From Clostridia bacterium (GTDB taxonomy: Bacteria; Bacillota; Clostridia; Christensenellales; Borkfalkiaceae): 64,000 nt of DNA. Numbering within the stretch: position 1 is the first letter of the stretch; each line of letters opens with the position of its first letter. The translations under genes were made by a program, and so were the position numbers. Positions 15,170-25,100 of the stretch are shown one piece after another. The notes under the pieces were generated by a model that worked only from the letters and a program-made list of their open reading frames with translations, was not told the origin of the DNA and made no database searches. The stretch covers positions 5,327 through 69,326 of the forward strand of contig CAAGJM010000015.1 of assembly GCA_900770185.1 (NCBI GenBank). Direction: 5' to 3'.

Positions 15170-15965
15170 TATCGCCGTTGATAGGAAGTTTGCCCTTTTT
15201 CGGCTTGAACCCGAACAGATAAGTTACCGCAAGCGAATATCCCGTGATTATAAAATACATGGGGAAGAAGTACCAGAACGGCACGAAAACCCCCGTTTTG
15301 TACTGTATAAACACCGTGGGGGATATATGCGCGACGATTTTGACCGCCGGCATAAAATTTTCGGGCGGGCGCATGCTGAACACCGGGTTCATACCGTAAA
15401 CCACCCAGAACGCGTCTTTTAAATCTTTCAATCTATAATATGCGGCGACGTCTAAAACGATAAACCCGACGGCGGCAAAAAACCAAATTGCCACAAAAAA
15501 GCATTTTTTGTAGTTAAATTCGACGGTTTTAAGCCCTATCTGAAGCGAGCCCGTTAAAAACAACAGCCCGTGGCAGACGTAAAATCTGATAGACTCCGCT
15601 TCAAAAACGTTTTTGCCAAAAAACCAAAACGGCACCGCCATTGCGACTATCCCTGCCGCCGCGCCGATATACGCCGAAAAAATTTTAAAAACCCCGTCTT
15701 TTTTTAGCAGAGCAAACGGCATCGTTAAAATCAAAAAGGCGCACATGTTATACGCCGTGTTTTCAAGCCCGAAGCGCGAATACGCCCCGCCGAACAAAAG
15801 CCTTTTAAACAGGTGTTGGAAAACGTTTAACGACGCAAGCAAGAAAATTAACCCCTCTTTTTGCGTTTTGCTTTTGTCCTTAAAAAACCATAAAAACACA
15901 AATAACAATATAGCGGAAATTATCGGAAAGAAAAAATATCCGAATGAAAATAGCCGTATCGTCAT
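15144..15965 (-). CDS. multi-pass membrane protein, possibly YwaF-like
   Basis: A 273-residue protein with seven or so TM segments. The layout and the ENTAYNMCAF segment resemble the YwaF/TIGR02206 family of uncharacterised integral membrane proteins; this is a tentative match. It starts 6 nt after the dut stop, so it is probably translated from the nrdG-dut mRNA. Function unknown. Confidence 0.65.
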   Translation of the reverse strand: MTIRLFSFGYFFFPIISAILLFVFLWFFKDKSKTQKEGLIFLLASLNVFQHLFKRLLFGGAYSRFGLENTAYNMCAFLILTMPFALLKKDGVFKIFSAYIGAAAGIVAMAVPFWFFGKNVFEAESIRFYVCHGLLFLTGSLQIGLKTVEFNYKKCFFVAIWFFAAVGFIVLDVAAYYRLKDLKDAFWVVYGMNPVFSMRPPENFMPAVKIVAHISPTVFIQYKTGVFVPFWYFFPMYFIITGYSLAVTYLFGFKPKKGKLPINGDIELVYHDR

Positions 15966-15971
15966 TTTAAC

Positions 15972-16415
15972 TCAGTTTTTGCCCGTCGAGCCGAAGCCGC
16001 CTTCGCCGCGCGCGGTATCGTCAAGTTCTAAAGCTTCTTCATAGTTCACTTTATAATAATCGGCGATAATCATCTGCGCGATTCTGTCGCCCTTTTGAAC
16101 TTCAACCGGGGCTTTCGACTGATTGTAGAGCGCAACTTTTATCTCGCCGCGATAGTCGCTGTCGATAACGCCGACTTTATTTGCAGGCGCAAGCCCTTTT
16201 TTGACGGATAAGCCGCTCCGCGCGTAAATAAGCCCGACTTTACCCTCGGGTATAGCCATTGCAAGTTTCGTGCCGATAAGTTTAGTTTCGCCGGGGGCGA
16301 CGGTAAGCGTTTCTTCCGCACTATAAAGGTCTGCGCCCGCCGCAAACTCGCTGCCGAATGTAGGCACGATTGCGCCATCGCCTAATTTTTTGATTTTAAC
16401 GGTTAACTCGTTCAT
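15972..16415 (-). CDS. dut: dUTP diphosphatase
   Basis: A trimeric dUTPase, 147 residues, converting dUTP to dUMP and keeping uracil out of DNA. All five family motifs can be traced: the N-terminal AGADLYSA, ARSGLSVKKGL, the catalytic GVIDSDYRGEIKV, RIAQMI and the C-terminal arm RGEGGFGSTG. It begins 3 nt after the nrdG stop without its own strong RBS, so translation is probably coupled. Neighbours nrdG and nrdD give a deoxynucleotide-pool theme. Confidence 0.96.
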   Translation of the reverse strand: MNELTVKIKKLGDGAIVPTFGSEFAAGADLYSAEETLTVAPGETKLIGTKLAMAIPEGKVGLIYARSGLSVKKGLAPANKVGVIDSDYRGEIKVALYNQSKAPVEVQKGDRIAQMIIADYYKVNYEEALELDDTARGEGGFGSTGKN

Positions 16416-16418
16416 AAT

Positions 16419-16937
16419 TTACACGTCGAATAAAACGACTTCTCCTTTTTGTATCGATTTTTTAACGTCTATAATGCGTTGATTTTCAGACCCCTTGAAT
16501 TTAAGGGATATGTTTTTTTGTTCGAGTATGAACTTTCCGTCCACCAAAACGTCAATGCAACTTAAAATTTCGTCGGTATGCAGAAAGTGCGCTTTACCGC
16601 CTTTCAATAAATCTTCAAACAAATACCCCGTATAGCACCACACGTTTTTATTTTTAATTTCCGTTTTTACGCGCATCAAAAAGGGGTACAAACCTTCTTG
16701 ATTTACCCTGTCCATAGGCTCGCCGCCGAGTAAACTGAGTCCGTCTACGTAGCTTACTTCAAGCGATTTTATTATATCGTCTTCAACCTGTTTCGTAAAA
16801 GGCGCGCCGTAGTTATAGTCCCACGCCTCGCTGTTGAAACACCCTTTGCATTTGTGCGAACACCCCGAAACGAAAAGGGAAGTCCTCACCCCCAAACCGT
16901 TTGCGATGTCGTTATATTTAATAGTTGCGTAATTCAT
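16419..16937 (-). CDS. nrdG: anaerobic ribonucleotide reductase activating protein
   Basis: A radical SAM activase that puts the glycyl radical on NrdD. Its 172 residues are usual for the family. The 4Fe-4S motif CX3CX2C is C26, C30, C33 (GCSHKCKGC), followed by LSLLGGEPM. RBS AAGGCAG. It lies downstream of nrdD as expected, but about 310 bp of repeat sequence and a terminator separate them. Confidence 0.94.
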   Translation of the reverse strand: MNYATIKYNDIANGLGVRTSLFVSGCSHKCKGCFNSEAWDYNYGAPFTKQVEDDIIKSLEVSYVDGLSLLGGEPMDRVNQEGLYPFLMRVKTEIKNKNVWCYTGYLFEDLLKGGKAHFLHTDEILSCIDVLVDGKFILEQKNISLKFKGSENQRIIDVKKSIQKGEVVLFDV

Positions 16938-16967
16938 AATTCTGCCTTAAATTTTGCGGTTTTAGTA

Positions 16968-17165
16968 GTTTATGGGGGGGATAGCGGCGGGCGATTGATA
17001 ATCGCCCCTACGAGTCACTATCCGCTTACGTCATGTTGAGCGGAGCGTAAGCGCAGTCGAAACATCCAGCCGTAAGGCGTATTTTAATATAGAATACGCT
17101 TCGCTAGATCCTTCGCTCATCGCTCAGGATGACATGGTGTGCCGGGTCGTCGGGGCGTTACCGCC
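16968..17165. repeat. dispersed intergenic repeat family A, copy 2
   Basis: Between nrdD and nrdG. It contains CGCCCCTACGAGTCACTATCCGCT (shared in part with 26291-26313), TGTTGAGCGGAGCG, and a hairpin GCGTATTTTAATATAGAATACGC similar to the one in the 13.9-kb copy, ending in GCTCAGGATGACA. No gene. Confidence 0.65.
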
Positions 17166-17206
17166 GCTAACCACTTAATAAGTATATCTTATTTTTATAA
17201 AAAAGA

Positions 17207-17241
17207 AAATCTTTTAAACGGAATTTCCGCTTAAAAGATTT
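17207..17241 (-). terminator. intrinsic terminator of nrdD
   Basis: A 15-bp stem with one G-T-type mismatch (17207-17221 with 17227-17241), 5-nt loop, followed on the minus strand by TTCTTTTTT. Confidence 0.8.
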
Positions 17242-17250
17242 CTTAAACCG

Positions 17251-19428
17251 TTAAAGGTGCAACACCCTTTCTTTAATTTCCTGCGTTCTGCCTTGGTTCC
17301 AGTACTGCGTGCCGATATATCCGCACGTGCGGCGGGCAACGTTCATTTTGGACTGATCGCGGCAACCGCATTTAGGACATTCCCAGATAAGTTTGCCGTC
17401 TTTATCGGTGACGATTTTAATTTCGCCGTCGTAGCCGCAATTCTGGCAATAGTCGCTTTTGGTGTTGAGTTCGGCGTACATAATGTTGTCGTAAATGTAC
17501 TGGATAACCCTGATAACCGCGGGGATATTGTGCTGCATATTCGGCACTTCTACGTAACTTATCGCGCCGCCGGGGCTCAGCTGCTGGAATTCCGCTTCCA
17601 GTTTAAGCTTGCTGAACGCGTCGATAGGCTCGGTAACGTGCACGTGATAACTGTTGGTTATATAGTTTTTATCGGTAACTCCCTTAATTATGCCGAAGCG
17701 TTTTTGAAGCGCTTTTGCGAATTTATAAGTGGTGCTTTCAAGCGGAGTGCCGTATAACGAGTAGTCGATATTTTCGGCGGCTTTCCACTTGGCGGTGTAT
17801 TCGTTAAGCTTCTTCATAACGTATAAACCGAATTTTTTACCCTCTTCTTCGGTGAGTTTTTTACCCGTCATATAGTAAACGGTTTCCCAAAGACCCGCGT
17901 AACCCAAAGATATGGTTGAATATCCGCCGTGCAAAAGTTTATCTATCGTTTCGCCCGATTTAAGTCTTGCAAGCGCGCCGTGTTGCCATAAAATAGGCGC
18001 GGCGTCACTGTAAGTTCCGCTTAACCGTTCGTGACGGCATTGAAGCGCGCGGTGGCAAAGTTCCATTCTTTCGTCGAAAATGCGGTCGAATTCCTTAAAG
18101 TCCTTTTTGCTCGACAGCGCTATATCTACAAGGTTCACGGTAACTACGCCCTGGTTAAACCTACCGTAATACTTCGGCTTGCCGTTTTCATCGACGTAGG
18201 GGGTTAAGAAGGAGCGGCAACCCATGCAGGTGTAGCAGTGCCCTTCGCCGTTTTTATCGACTTTAAGTTGCTTCATTATCTTTTCGCTTATATAGTCGGG
18301 CACCAACCGTTTTGCAGTGCACTTTGCGGCAAGCTCGGTAAGAGAATAATATTCGGAACCTTCGCGGATATTTTGCTCTTCCAAAACGTAAATAAGTTTC
18401 GGGAAAGCGGGGGTAATGTAAACGCCCTTTTCGTTTTTAACGCCGCGGATGCGCTGTAAAAGCGTTTCTTCTATCATTATCGCAAGGTCTTTCTTTTCGC
18501 GCTCGTTTTTCGCTTCGCCAAGGTACATAAACACCGTTATGAAGGGAGCCTGACCGTTGGTGGTCATAAGCGTAACAACTTGATATTGTATGGTCTGTAT
18601 GCCCTTTTTTATCTCGTCGCGCACGCGTTTTTCAACTATATCGTCAATCGCCTTTTCGGGTACGGTTACGCCCGCGGACTTAAATTCTTCCTGCACGTCT
18701 ACGCGAATTTTCTCGCGCGAAATTTGAACGAAAGGCGCTAAATGAGTAAGCGATATGCTTTGCCCGCCGTATTGCGAAGACGCAACTTGCGCTATTATTT
18801 GCGTTGCGATGTTGCACGCCGTCGAAAAACTGTGCGGTTTTTCAATCATGGTGCCCGAAATAACCGTGCCGTTCTGAAGCATATCTTCAAGGTTGACAAG
18901 GTCGCAGTTGTGCATGTGTTGGGCATAATAGTCGGCGTCGTGAAAGTGTATAATGCCCTCGTCGTGCGCGCGGACGATGTCCTGCGGCAATAAAATACGC
19001 TTGGTTATATCCTTGCTGACTTCACCCGCCATATAGTCGCGCTGAACGCTGTTGACGGTAGGGTTTTTGTTGGAATTTTCTTGTTTGACTTCTTCGTTAT
19101 TGCACTCTATAAGGGTCAGAATCTGATCGTCGGTCGTGTTGGAGCGGCGGACAAGCTGGCGTTTATAGCGATAGGTTATATAAGTGCGCGCAAGGTTGAA
19201 CGCCTTCATTTCCATAAGTTCGTTTTCAACCAAGTCCTGAATTTCCTCCACGCTTAAAGAACGCGTTCTTCTCGCGCAGATATCTTCGACTTTTTTGCTG
19301 AGCGTTAAAATTTGCTCTTCGCTTATCTTGTCGTTTTCGGCAACTTCGTCGTTCGCCTTTTTAACCGCGGCAACTATCTTGCTTAAATCGAATTCCGTCT
19401 CTTTTCCGCTTCTTTTGATTATCTTCAT
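17251..19428 (-). CDS. nrdD: anaerobic ribonucleoside-triphosphate reductase
   Basis: A class III reductase that makes dNTPs without oxygen. The 725 residues comprise an N-terminal ATP-cone (residues about 1-95, MKIIKRSGKETEFD), the catalytic barrel, two C-terminal CxxC pairs binding zinc (CQNCG and CPKCG) and the glycyl-radical loop CGYIGTQYWNQGR with the radical on Gly703. RBS GGAGCGGAAT. Two NrdR-type boxes lie about 160-210 nt upstream. It is the only ribonucleotide reductase in the window and implies anaerobic life. Confidence 0.97.
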   Translation of the reverse strand: MKIIKRSGKETEFDLSKIVAAVKKANDEVAENDKISEEQILTLSKKVEDICARRTRSLSVEEIQDLVENELMEMKAFNLARTYITYRYKRQLVRRSNTTDDQILTLIECNNEEVKQENSNKNPTVNSVQRDYMAGEVSKDITKRILLPQDIVRAHDEGIIHFHDADYYAQHMHNCDLVNLEDMLQNGTVISGTMIEKPHSFSTACNIATQIIAQVASSQYGGQSISLTHLAPFVQISREKIRVDVQEEFKSAGVTVPEKAIDDIVEKRVRDEIKKGIQTIQYQVVTLMTTNGQAPFITVFMYLGEAKNEREKKDLAIMIEETLLQRIRGVKNEKGVYITPAFPKLIYVLEEQNIREGSEYYSLTELAAKCTAKRLVPDYISEKIMKQLKVDKNGEGHCYTCMGCRSFLTPYVDENGKPKYYGRFNQGVVTVNLVDIALSSKKDFKEFDRIFDERMELCHRALQCRHERLSGTYSDAAPILWQHGALARLKSGETIDKLLHGGYSTISLGYAGLWETVYYMTGKKLTEEEGKKFGLYVMKKLNEYTAKWKAAENIDYSLYGTPLESTTYKFAKALQKRFGIIKGVTDKNYITNSYHVHVTEPIDAFSKLKLEAEFQQLSPGGAISYVEVPNMQHNIPAVIRVIQYIYDNIMYAELNTKSDYCQNCGYDGEIKIVTDKDGKLIWECPKCGCRDQSKMNVARRTCGYIGTQYWNQGRTQEIKERVLHL

Positions 19429-19440
19429 ATTCCGCTCCGC

Positions 19441-19475
19441 GGGAAACGCCGAACACTAAAAACGGCGCGTTTCCC
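19441..19475 (-). other. hairpin in the nrdD leader next to the ribosome-binding site
   Basis: GGGAAACGCCG (19441-19451) pairs with CGGCGCGTTTCCC (19463-19475) apart from a 2-nt bulge. It lies only a few nt upstream of the nrdD Shine-Dalgarno in a leader of about 170 nt or more. It may affect translation or RNA stability; no known riboswitch was recognised. Confidence 0.5.
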
Positions 19476-19588
19476 TTATATATATTTTTGAAGTTTTTAC
19501 TTTCTTTTAATAGAGTATTAAAAGTATACCACAAATTTCCCGTTTAAAGTGTTGCAAAAGCAACGATTTTAAAAAAATTTTTTATAAA

Positions 19589-19638
19589 CCACAACATATT
19601 GTGGTTCGCTTAACAAGCGTAAACACATTATATAGTAT
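19589..19638. promoter_or_regulatory. tandem NrdR boxes upstream of nrdD
   Basis: CCACAACATATTGTGG (19589-19604; the dyad extends to 8-bp arms) and ACACATTATATAGTAT (19623-19638) both resemble the NrdR consensus ACACWATATATWGTGT. The centres are 34 bp apart, close to the roughly 31-bp spacing usual for paired boxes. NrdR represses reductase genes when dATP is high. A TATAAT on the minus strand falls inside the upstream box, but its -35 is poor. Confidence 0.6.
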
Positions 19639-19763
19639 GGTAAAAACGCGCCTGATTTGTTCGCACAAGCCGTTTTTACCCCCCCGAAAACGGGCGTAAG
19701 CTTTCCACGCGCGGGGTATGCGGCGGCGCGCTTAACGCCGTAAATTCTGATTTTCGGCGATAG

Positions 19764-19789
19764 AAAACGCACGGCTTGCCGTGCGTTTT
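19764..19789 (-). terminator. terminator-like hairpin after the foldase gene
   Basis: An 11-bp stem (19764-19774 with 19779-19789), loop CTTG, ending in TTTT on either strand. The rest of the roughly 430 bp between the foldase gene and nrdD holds the NrdR boxes and nrdD leader; no gene is visible. Confidence 0.6.
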
Positions 19790-19861
19790 AAATTTTTGTT
19801 ATTTGTAAATTTTAACGCGCCTTTTTTTGCGGTTTAAAATAATGAAGGTCTGACCTTATTA

Positions 19862-21952
19862 TTAAGCCGTCGGGTTTTCCGTCCCTTCGGGAATTATATC
19901 GGTGAAAGTTTTTTGGTAATACTTAACGCTCTTTTCTCTGTTGTTGTTGATGAACGCGCTCGTAACGTTGCTTACTTCGCTTGCGACGACTATGTCAAGT
20001 TTGTAGTCTTTAAACTTTTTAGCAACCGAGTTTTCTACGGCAAGCTGACTTACAAAGGTCGTTTTATCCAACTTTTCGCTGCCCTTTAAAACTTTGGTGC
20101 AGAGAATAACGTGGTAACCGTATTCGGTTGCGACCACCGTGTACGCGCCTACGCCTTTTTCAACCACGGCTTTAGCCGCCGCGACAAATTCTTTAACGTA
20201 AGTGGTCGCGCTTGTTACGGGCGAGTAGACGTAGCCGTAATTTTCGGTGAGCGAGCCGCTGTCGGTAGAGAACGCGTAAACGTAATCTCTGTATTTTTCC
20301 ATCAGGTCGTCCTTGATAGCGGTATCGTCGTCGCTGCTTAAAACGTTTTCAAGTTGTTTAACGGTCGTACCGTCGAATGCGGCGAAAGTCGTGTCGAAGC
20401 CCATATCGCCTGCAAGCAAAGCGTAGAAGTCGGCAAAAGTTTTCGTTTCGGGGGTAACGCTCGTGAAGTAATAGTTGGTGGTATCGAGACCGTTAGAGTC
20501 GGTAAAGTCGTAAGCGGTGCCGGTCGCCAAACCTTGATATTCTTTTAAAGAAGGGGTTTTAACGTAATCGTCGCCGAAGGTGAACTTACCGCTCGTCGCG
20601 TCGAAAGTTCCGTAGTTAGACATAACCCACGTGGAGCGCAAGTCTTTTACGGTGAGGTTTTTAAGCAAGCTTTCACGGTACGCTTTAATACCGTTTTCGG
20701 TAACTTTGTTTTTCGACTTGTATGCGCTGAGAGCCGCCGTCTGCTCTGCCGAGAAACCTATTAAAAGGTTGGAAACAAAGCCGTAGCCGTTCTTGGTGTT
20801 CGCCGTGCCCGTGTGATATAAAACGGGGGAACTGTCGCTCATCGACGAAAGCGCGGATTCGTAAGCGGAAACGTCGTTTTTATAAGCGGCTTCCTGCTTA
20901 GCGTAAAGGTCGGAATATTCGCTGTATAAAGTATCCTGGTTTACAAGTTTTTCTTTTTCGTTCTGAAGGGCAAGCCTGTATTTGACGACGATAAGCGATT
21001 CGTACTGACGAACAAGCGTATCTTTAAACGCGGTAAGTTTAAGTACTTCGTCAACCGTTGCGGGGGTAGATTTCGCCGCCTCTTCGGAAGTTATAAGGCC
21101 CTGGTCGGCAAGAAGTTTTATCGCCTTTTTGAGAGCCTTTTTCCTTTCCTTGCTCGTTAAATCGAATTTTTCGATATAATCTTTATAAACGGCAAGGTTT
21201 AAGTCGTAGCGGTTAGTATAATCTTCAACCTTAACGCCAAGTTTCGCTTCTTTTATAAGGGCTTCCATCTGGCGTTTATAGGTTTCTGAAATTTTGCTTA
21301 TCTCTTCGTCTTTTTTAAGTTCTACTTCGTTTCCGTCCTTATCGGTGGGAACGGTGAGCGCCTTCCTTGCGGTAACGGTTAAAGTTTCGTGCGGGTCGTC
21401 TTTCTTTGTTTCTTCGTCCATTAAAGATTTGATAACGGAGTCAATGCTCGTCAAAACGGAATATCTTGCGTAATTATACTCGTACTCCGTCATAAAGTCG
21501 GCGGCAGAAGACGTCGCTTTAACTTCGGTAAACGCCTTGCCGTCGTGGTTTAAAGCGGTAAGACATTCGTCTTTCAAAGTTTTGCCGTCCGTAACCTTAG
21601 CGGCGGTCTGAAAATAACCTTCGTCCGGATGCTCGTCGGTTTTTTGCGTAAGCGCGACTTTAGCATACTGCGCGATTATTCTGTTGTCGACAAGATTATC
21701 GAGCAAAAGCTTGTAAGTCTGCGCCTTGGTATAGCCGTAGTAATTCATATAAGACGCGCCGTAAGAATTAAAAGCCGCCTGAAGTTCGCGCTTATAAATA
21801 TCTTCGCTGAGACCTTCGACGGAAACGTTCGCGACGACCTGATCCATATCCCTGTCGGTATTGGTCGTAATAAGGTCGCACCCCGATAAAACGGTGAGCA
21901 CGAGCGCAGCCGAAATCATTACGGATAAAATTTTAGTAAATAATTTTTTCAT
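19862..21952 (-). CDS. PrsA/SurA-like peptidyl-prolyl isomerase lipoprotein
   Basis: A 696-residue exported lipoprotein (lipobox LSGC, Cys25) with a SurA_N-like helical front. The C-terminal stretch GAYTVVATEYGYHVILCTKV is the closing strand of a PpiC parvulin domain, so it is probably an extracytoplasmic foldase. It is much longer than PrsA (about 290), the extra length lying in charged helical segments (residues 190-370). Parvulin core residues are divergent, so activity is uncertain. RBS GGAG. Placement after pth and mfd is the common clostridial order and supports the assignment. Confidence 0.78.
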   Translation of the reverse strand: MKKLFTKILSVMISAALVLTVLSGCDLITTNTDRDMDQVVANVSVEGLSEDIYKRELQAAFNSYGASYMNYYGYTKAQTYKLLLDNLVDNRIIAQYAKVALTQKTDEHPDEGYFQTAAKVTDGKTLKDECLTALNHDGKAFTEVKATSSAADFMTEYEYNYARYSVLTSIDSVIKSLMDEETKKDDPHETLTVTARKALTVPTDKDGNEVELKKDEEISKISETYKRQMEALIKEAKLGVKVEDYTNRYDLNLAVYKDYIEKFDLTSKERKKALKKAIKLLADQGLITSEEAAKSTPATVDEVLKLTAFKDTLVRQYESLIVVKYRLALQNEKEKLVNQDTLYSEYSDLYAKQEAAYKNDVSAYESALSSMSDSSPVLYHTGTANTKNGYGFVSNLLIGFSAEQTAALSAYKSKNKVTENGIKAYRESLLKNLTVKDLRSTWVMSNYGTFDATSGKFTFGDDYVKTPSLKEYQGLATGTAYDFTDSNGLDTTNYYFTSVTPETKTFADFYALLAGDMGFDTTFAAFDGTTVKQLENVLSSDDDTAIKDDLMEKYRDYVYAFSTDSGSLTENYGYVYSPVTSATTYVKEFVAAAKAVVEKGVGAYTVVATEYGYHVILCTKVLKGSEKLDKTTFVSQLAVENSVAKKFKDYKLDIVVASEVSNVTSAFINNNREKSVKYYQKTFTDIIPEGTENPTA

Positions 21953-22026
21953 ATATTTTTGCTCCGTCCGCCCTAAGCGAATGGTTTAACGCTTACGGGC
22001 AGGGTATTATTTTCTACAATAGGTAC

Positions 22027-22055
22027 ATTATACTAAAAAACGGCGGGTATTGCAA
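22027..22055 (-). promoter_or_regulatory. promoter of the foldase gene
   Basis: TTGCAA (22050-22055), 17 nt, TATAAT (22027-22032) on the minus strand. Confidence 0.75.
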
Positions 22056-22151
22056 TACTTTAAAGCATTTTTTATTAAAATTTAACGCTGTTTTTATCAT
22101 AACGCGAAAAAGATACGGGGTCGGCGCGCCTGTGCGCCGCCCGTTCAACCT

Positions 22152-25100
22152 TTATACGCCCGTTTTTTCATACCTCAAAAAGTTTTTGACGAAGTCCACG
22201 GGGCTTACGCCTCCGAAAGCCGACTGGTCGAAGGTAATGACGGGGGTGTCGGCGAACGAAAGAGTCGCCGCGTTTTTATAGGCGTTTATTTTATCTATAA
22301 AGCCGAATTTTTTAAGCGCGTCCAAATCGCTTAAATAAATAGCGGTAAGTTTCCTTGAAATAACGACTTTTTCAAGCTCGCGCTTTTGCGCTTCTATTTT
22401 AAGCTCGGCAATATCTATCAGCGCGAGCGTTTCGCGCGGAACGTCGCCGTAAAGTTCGTTTAACGAGTTTACGACGCGCGTTTTGTCTTCGTCGTTTTTA
22501 ATCTCTGCGATTTGTTTGTACGCTTCCATACGCGCTTTTTCGTTCGCGATATAACTTTCGGGAATGTATGCGTCGGCTTTGACGTCAAGTTCGGTTTCGT
22601 AGCCGAGGGTATGCTCGTTAAGCTCTTCCTTCAAAAGTTTGCCGTAAAGCTCGTAACCCACTTTATCCATGTGCCCGTGCTGCTCTTTGCCGAGCACGTT
22701 GCCCGCGCCGCGAAGCTCTAAGTCTCGCATCGCGATTTTATAACCGCTGCCCATCTCGCTATACTCGGCGAGGGCGGAAAGCCGCTTGAACGACGGCTCG
22801 GTCAAAACCTTGTTTTCGTCAAAGGTAAAGTAGGCGTAAGCGGTCAGCCCGCCGCGGCCGACCCGCCCTTTTAACTGGTAAAGGGTGGAAAGCCCCAGCT
22901 TATCCGCGTCCGTAACGATAAGGGTGTTCGCCCGCGGCATATCTATGCCGTTTTCGATTATCGTGGTGGCGATTAAAACGTCGTATGCGCCAAGGTAAAA
23001 GTCGCGCACGTTTTTTTCGAGTTCTTTTTCCTGCATCTGCCCGTGCGCGACGACGATTTTCGCGTTCGGCAAAATATTTTGCACCTTATCCTTAAAAGCG
23101 AAAATCTTTTCGACGCGATTAAACAAAATAAAGGTCTGCCCCCCGCGCGATATTTCGCGGCTCACCGCGTCCGCTATGAGCGACGGCGTAAGCTCGGAAA
23201 CGATGGTCTGAACCGGGAGCCTGTTCTTCGGCGGGGTAGATATGGTGCTTATATCGCGTATCCCCGAAAGCGACATGTGAAGCGTCCTCGGAATAGGCGT
23301 TGCGGAAAGGGTAAGCGTATCGACGTTTTCTTTTAAAAGTTTCAACTTTTCTTTATGCTCGACGCCGAACCTTTGCTCTTCGTCAACGACCAAAAGCCCC
23401 AAATCTTTAAACCCTACGTCTTTAGAAAACATTCGGTGGGTGCCGATAATCAAGTCGATTTCGCCGTTTTTTAACGCGGTTATTGTTTTTTGCTGTTCTT
23501 TTGCCGTCCTGAATCTGTTCAAAACGCCTATCCTTACCCCGAAGCCTTTAAAGCGTTTGACGGCGTTTTCGTAATGTTGCTCGGTAAGAATGGTAGTCGG
23601 CGCGACGATTGCCGCCTGTTTTAAGTCTAAAATAGCCTTAAAGCACGCGCGGAAAGCAACTTCGGTTTTGCCGAAGCCCACGTCGCCGCAAAGCAACCTG
23701 TCCATAACCTTGCCGCTTTCCATATCCGCGCTTATCTCTTGCCACGAAGCCGCCTGATCTTCCGTGTCCTCATACTCGAAAGCGGCTAAAAACTCGTCCA
23801 TAAGTTCGCCGTTTTCCGAGAACTTAAAGCCCTTTTTCTCGGCGCGCGCCTTGTAAAGTTTTTTAAGGTTGACGGTCATTTTGCGTATCGACGCCCTGAC
23901 CCGTTCTTTAACCCTTTCAAACTCTCCGCCGCCTATTTTGCTGAGCGCGGGGGCTTCGCTTCCGCCCAAATATCGGGTGAGTTTATCCATCTGGTCGGTC
24001 GCGACGTAAAGCCTGTCGCCGCCGTAGTATTCAAGTTCTACGTAGTCCTTCCCGCCCTCGACGGTGTTTATGCGCTTAACGCCCCTGACGACGCCCACGC
24101 CGAAGTTTTCGTGCACGGCAAAGTCACCGACCTTCGGAGCGTTAAACAAATCTCCGCGGCGTTTTTTAACGCTTTTATCGCCGGTTTTAGATTTTAAAAA
24201 TATATCGTCCGTGCCGATAAAAACGAGCTTGCACTCGTGAAATATAAAGCCGCTGGGCAAATATTCTTCGCTGACGGTTACGGGGTTAAAGGCGTTGCCG
24301 TCAACTTCTTTTACGTATTTTGTATTGACCCCGCCCGATATGAGTTTGTCGTAAACGGTTTCCGCACCCGCCGCGGACCCGCCCGCTATTACGACCGTAT
24401 ATCCGCCGCGTATCCAGTTTTTCGCGTCGGCGATAAGGTCGTCTGTTTTAAAAGCGTACTTTTGTATAGCCCCGGGGGCGATATTGTAGGTTTTAAGAGG
24501 ACTGAAAAACGGTATAAGCGTCGTGAGCGACTGAAACGCCGCCACCCGCCCCGACTTTATGCGGGTTAAAAATTCACTTTCGGTAGGATAAGCGTCCGCT
24601 ATAAACGAAAGCCCGTCCCCGCCGCGCACAAGCAAATTCACCCTTTCCGCATGCTCTTTAATAAGTCCCCTAAACAAATCGTAGAGGTTTTTAGGCTCGT
24701 CTAAAACGACGGCGTAGTCGCCGCCGAACGCCTTGAAAAAGTCGTGCGTGCTGTTTTTAAGTAATGGAAGAACGTATTGAAGAGAGTCGTCGCTCAGGTC
24801 GTTTTCTAACTTTTCGGATAGTTTAGCGTATAGCCCCATCGCCTTTTTGGCGGCCTCTTGCGAAGCGAATTTTTTAACGCACTTTTTAAGGTTATCCAAA
24901 ACCTTTGCTTCTTCGTTTTCGCCGAAAATAACGTCGGTTGCCGAAACGACGGCGAGAATTTCAAGTTCTTTATCTTCGCCGAAGACTTTTATGCGCTCCA
25001 CGTCGTCGCCGAAAAAGTCTATGCGGTATATATCGTCAAAGTTTACGGGGTAAATTTCCATAAGGTCGCCGCGGAGAGAAAATTCGCCTTTATTCTCCAC

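Noticed and set aside
19569..19772. 67-codon frame upstream of nrdD
   Set aside because: It covers NrdR boxes and a hairpin, has no RBS and no protein-like composition.
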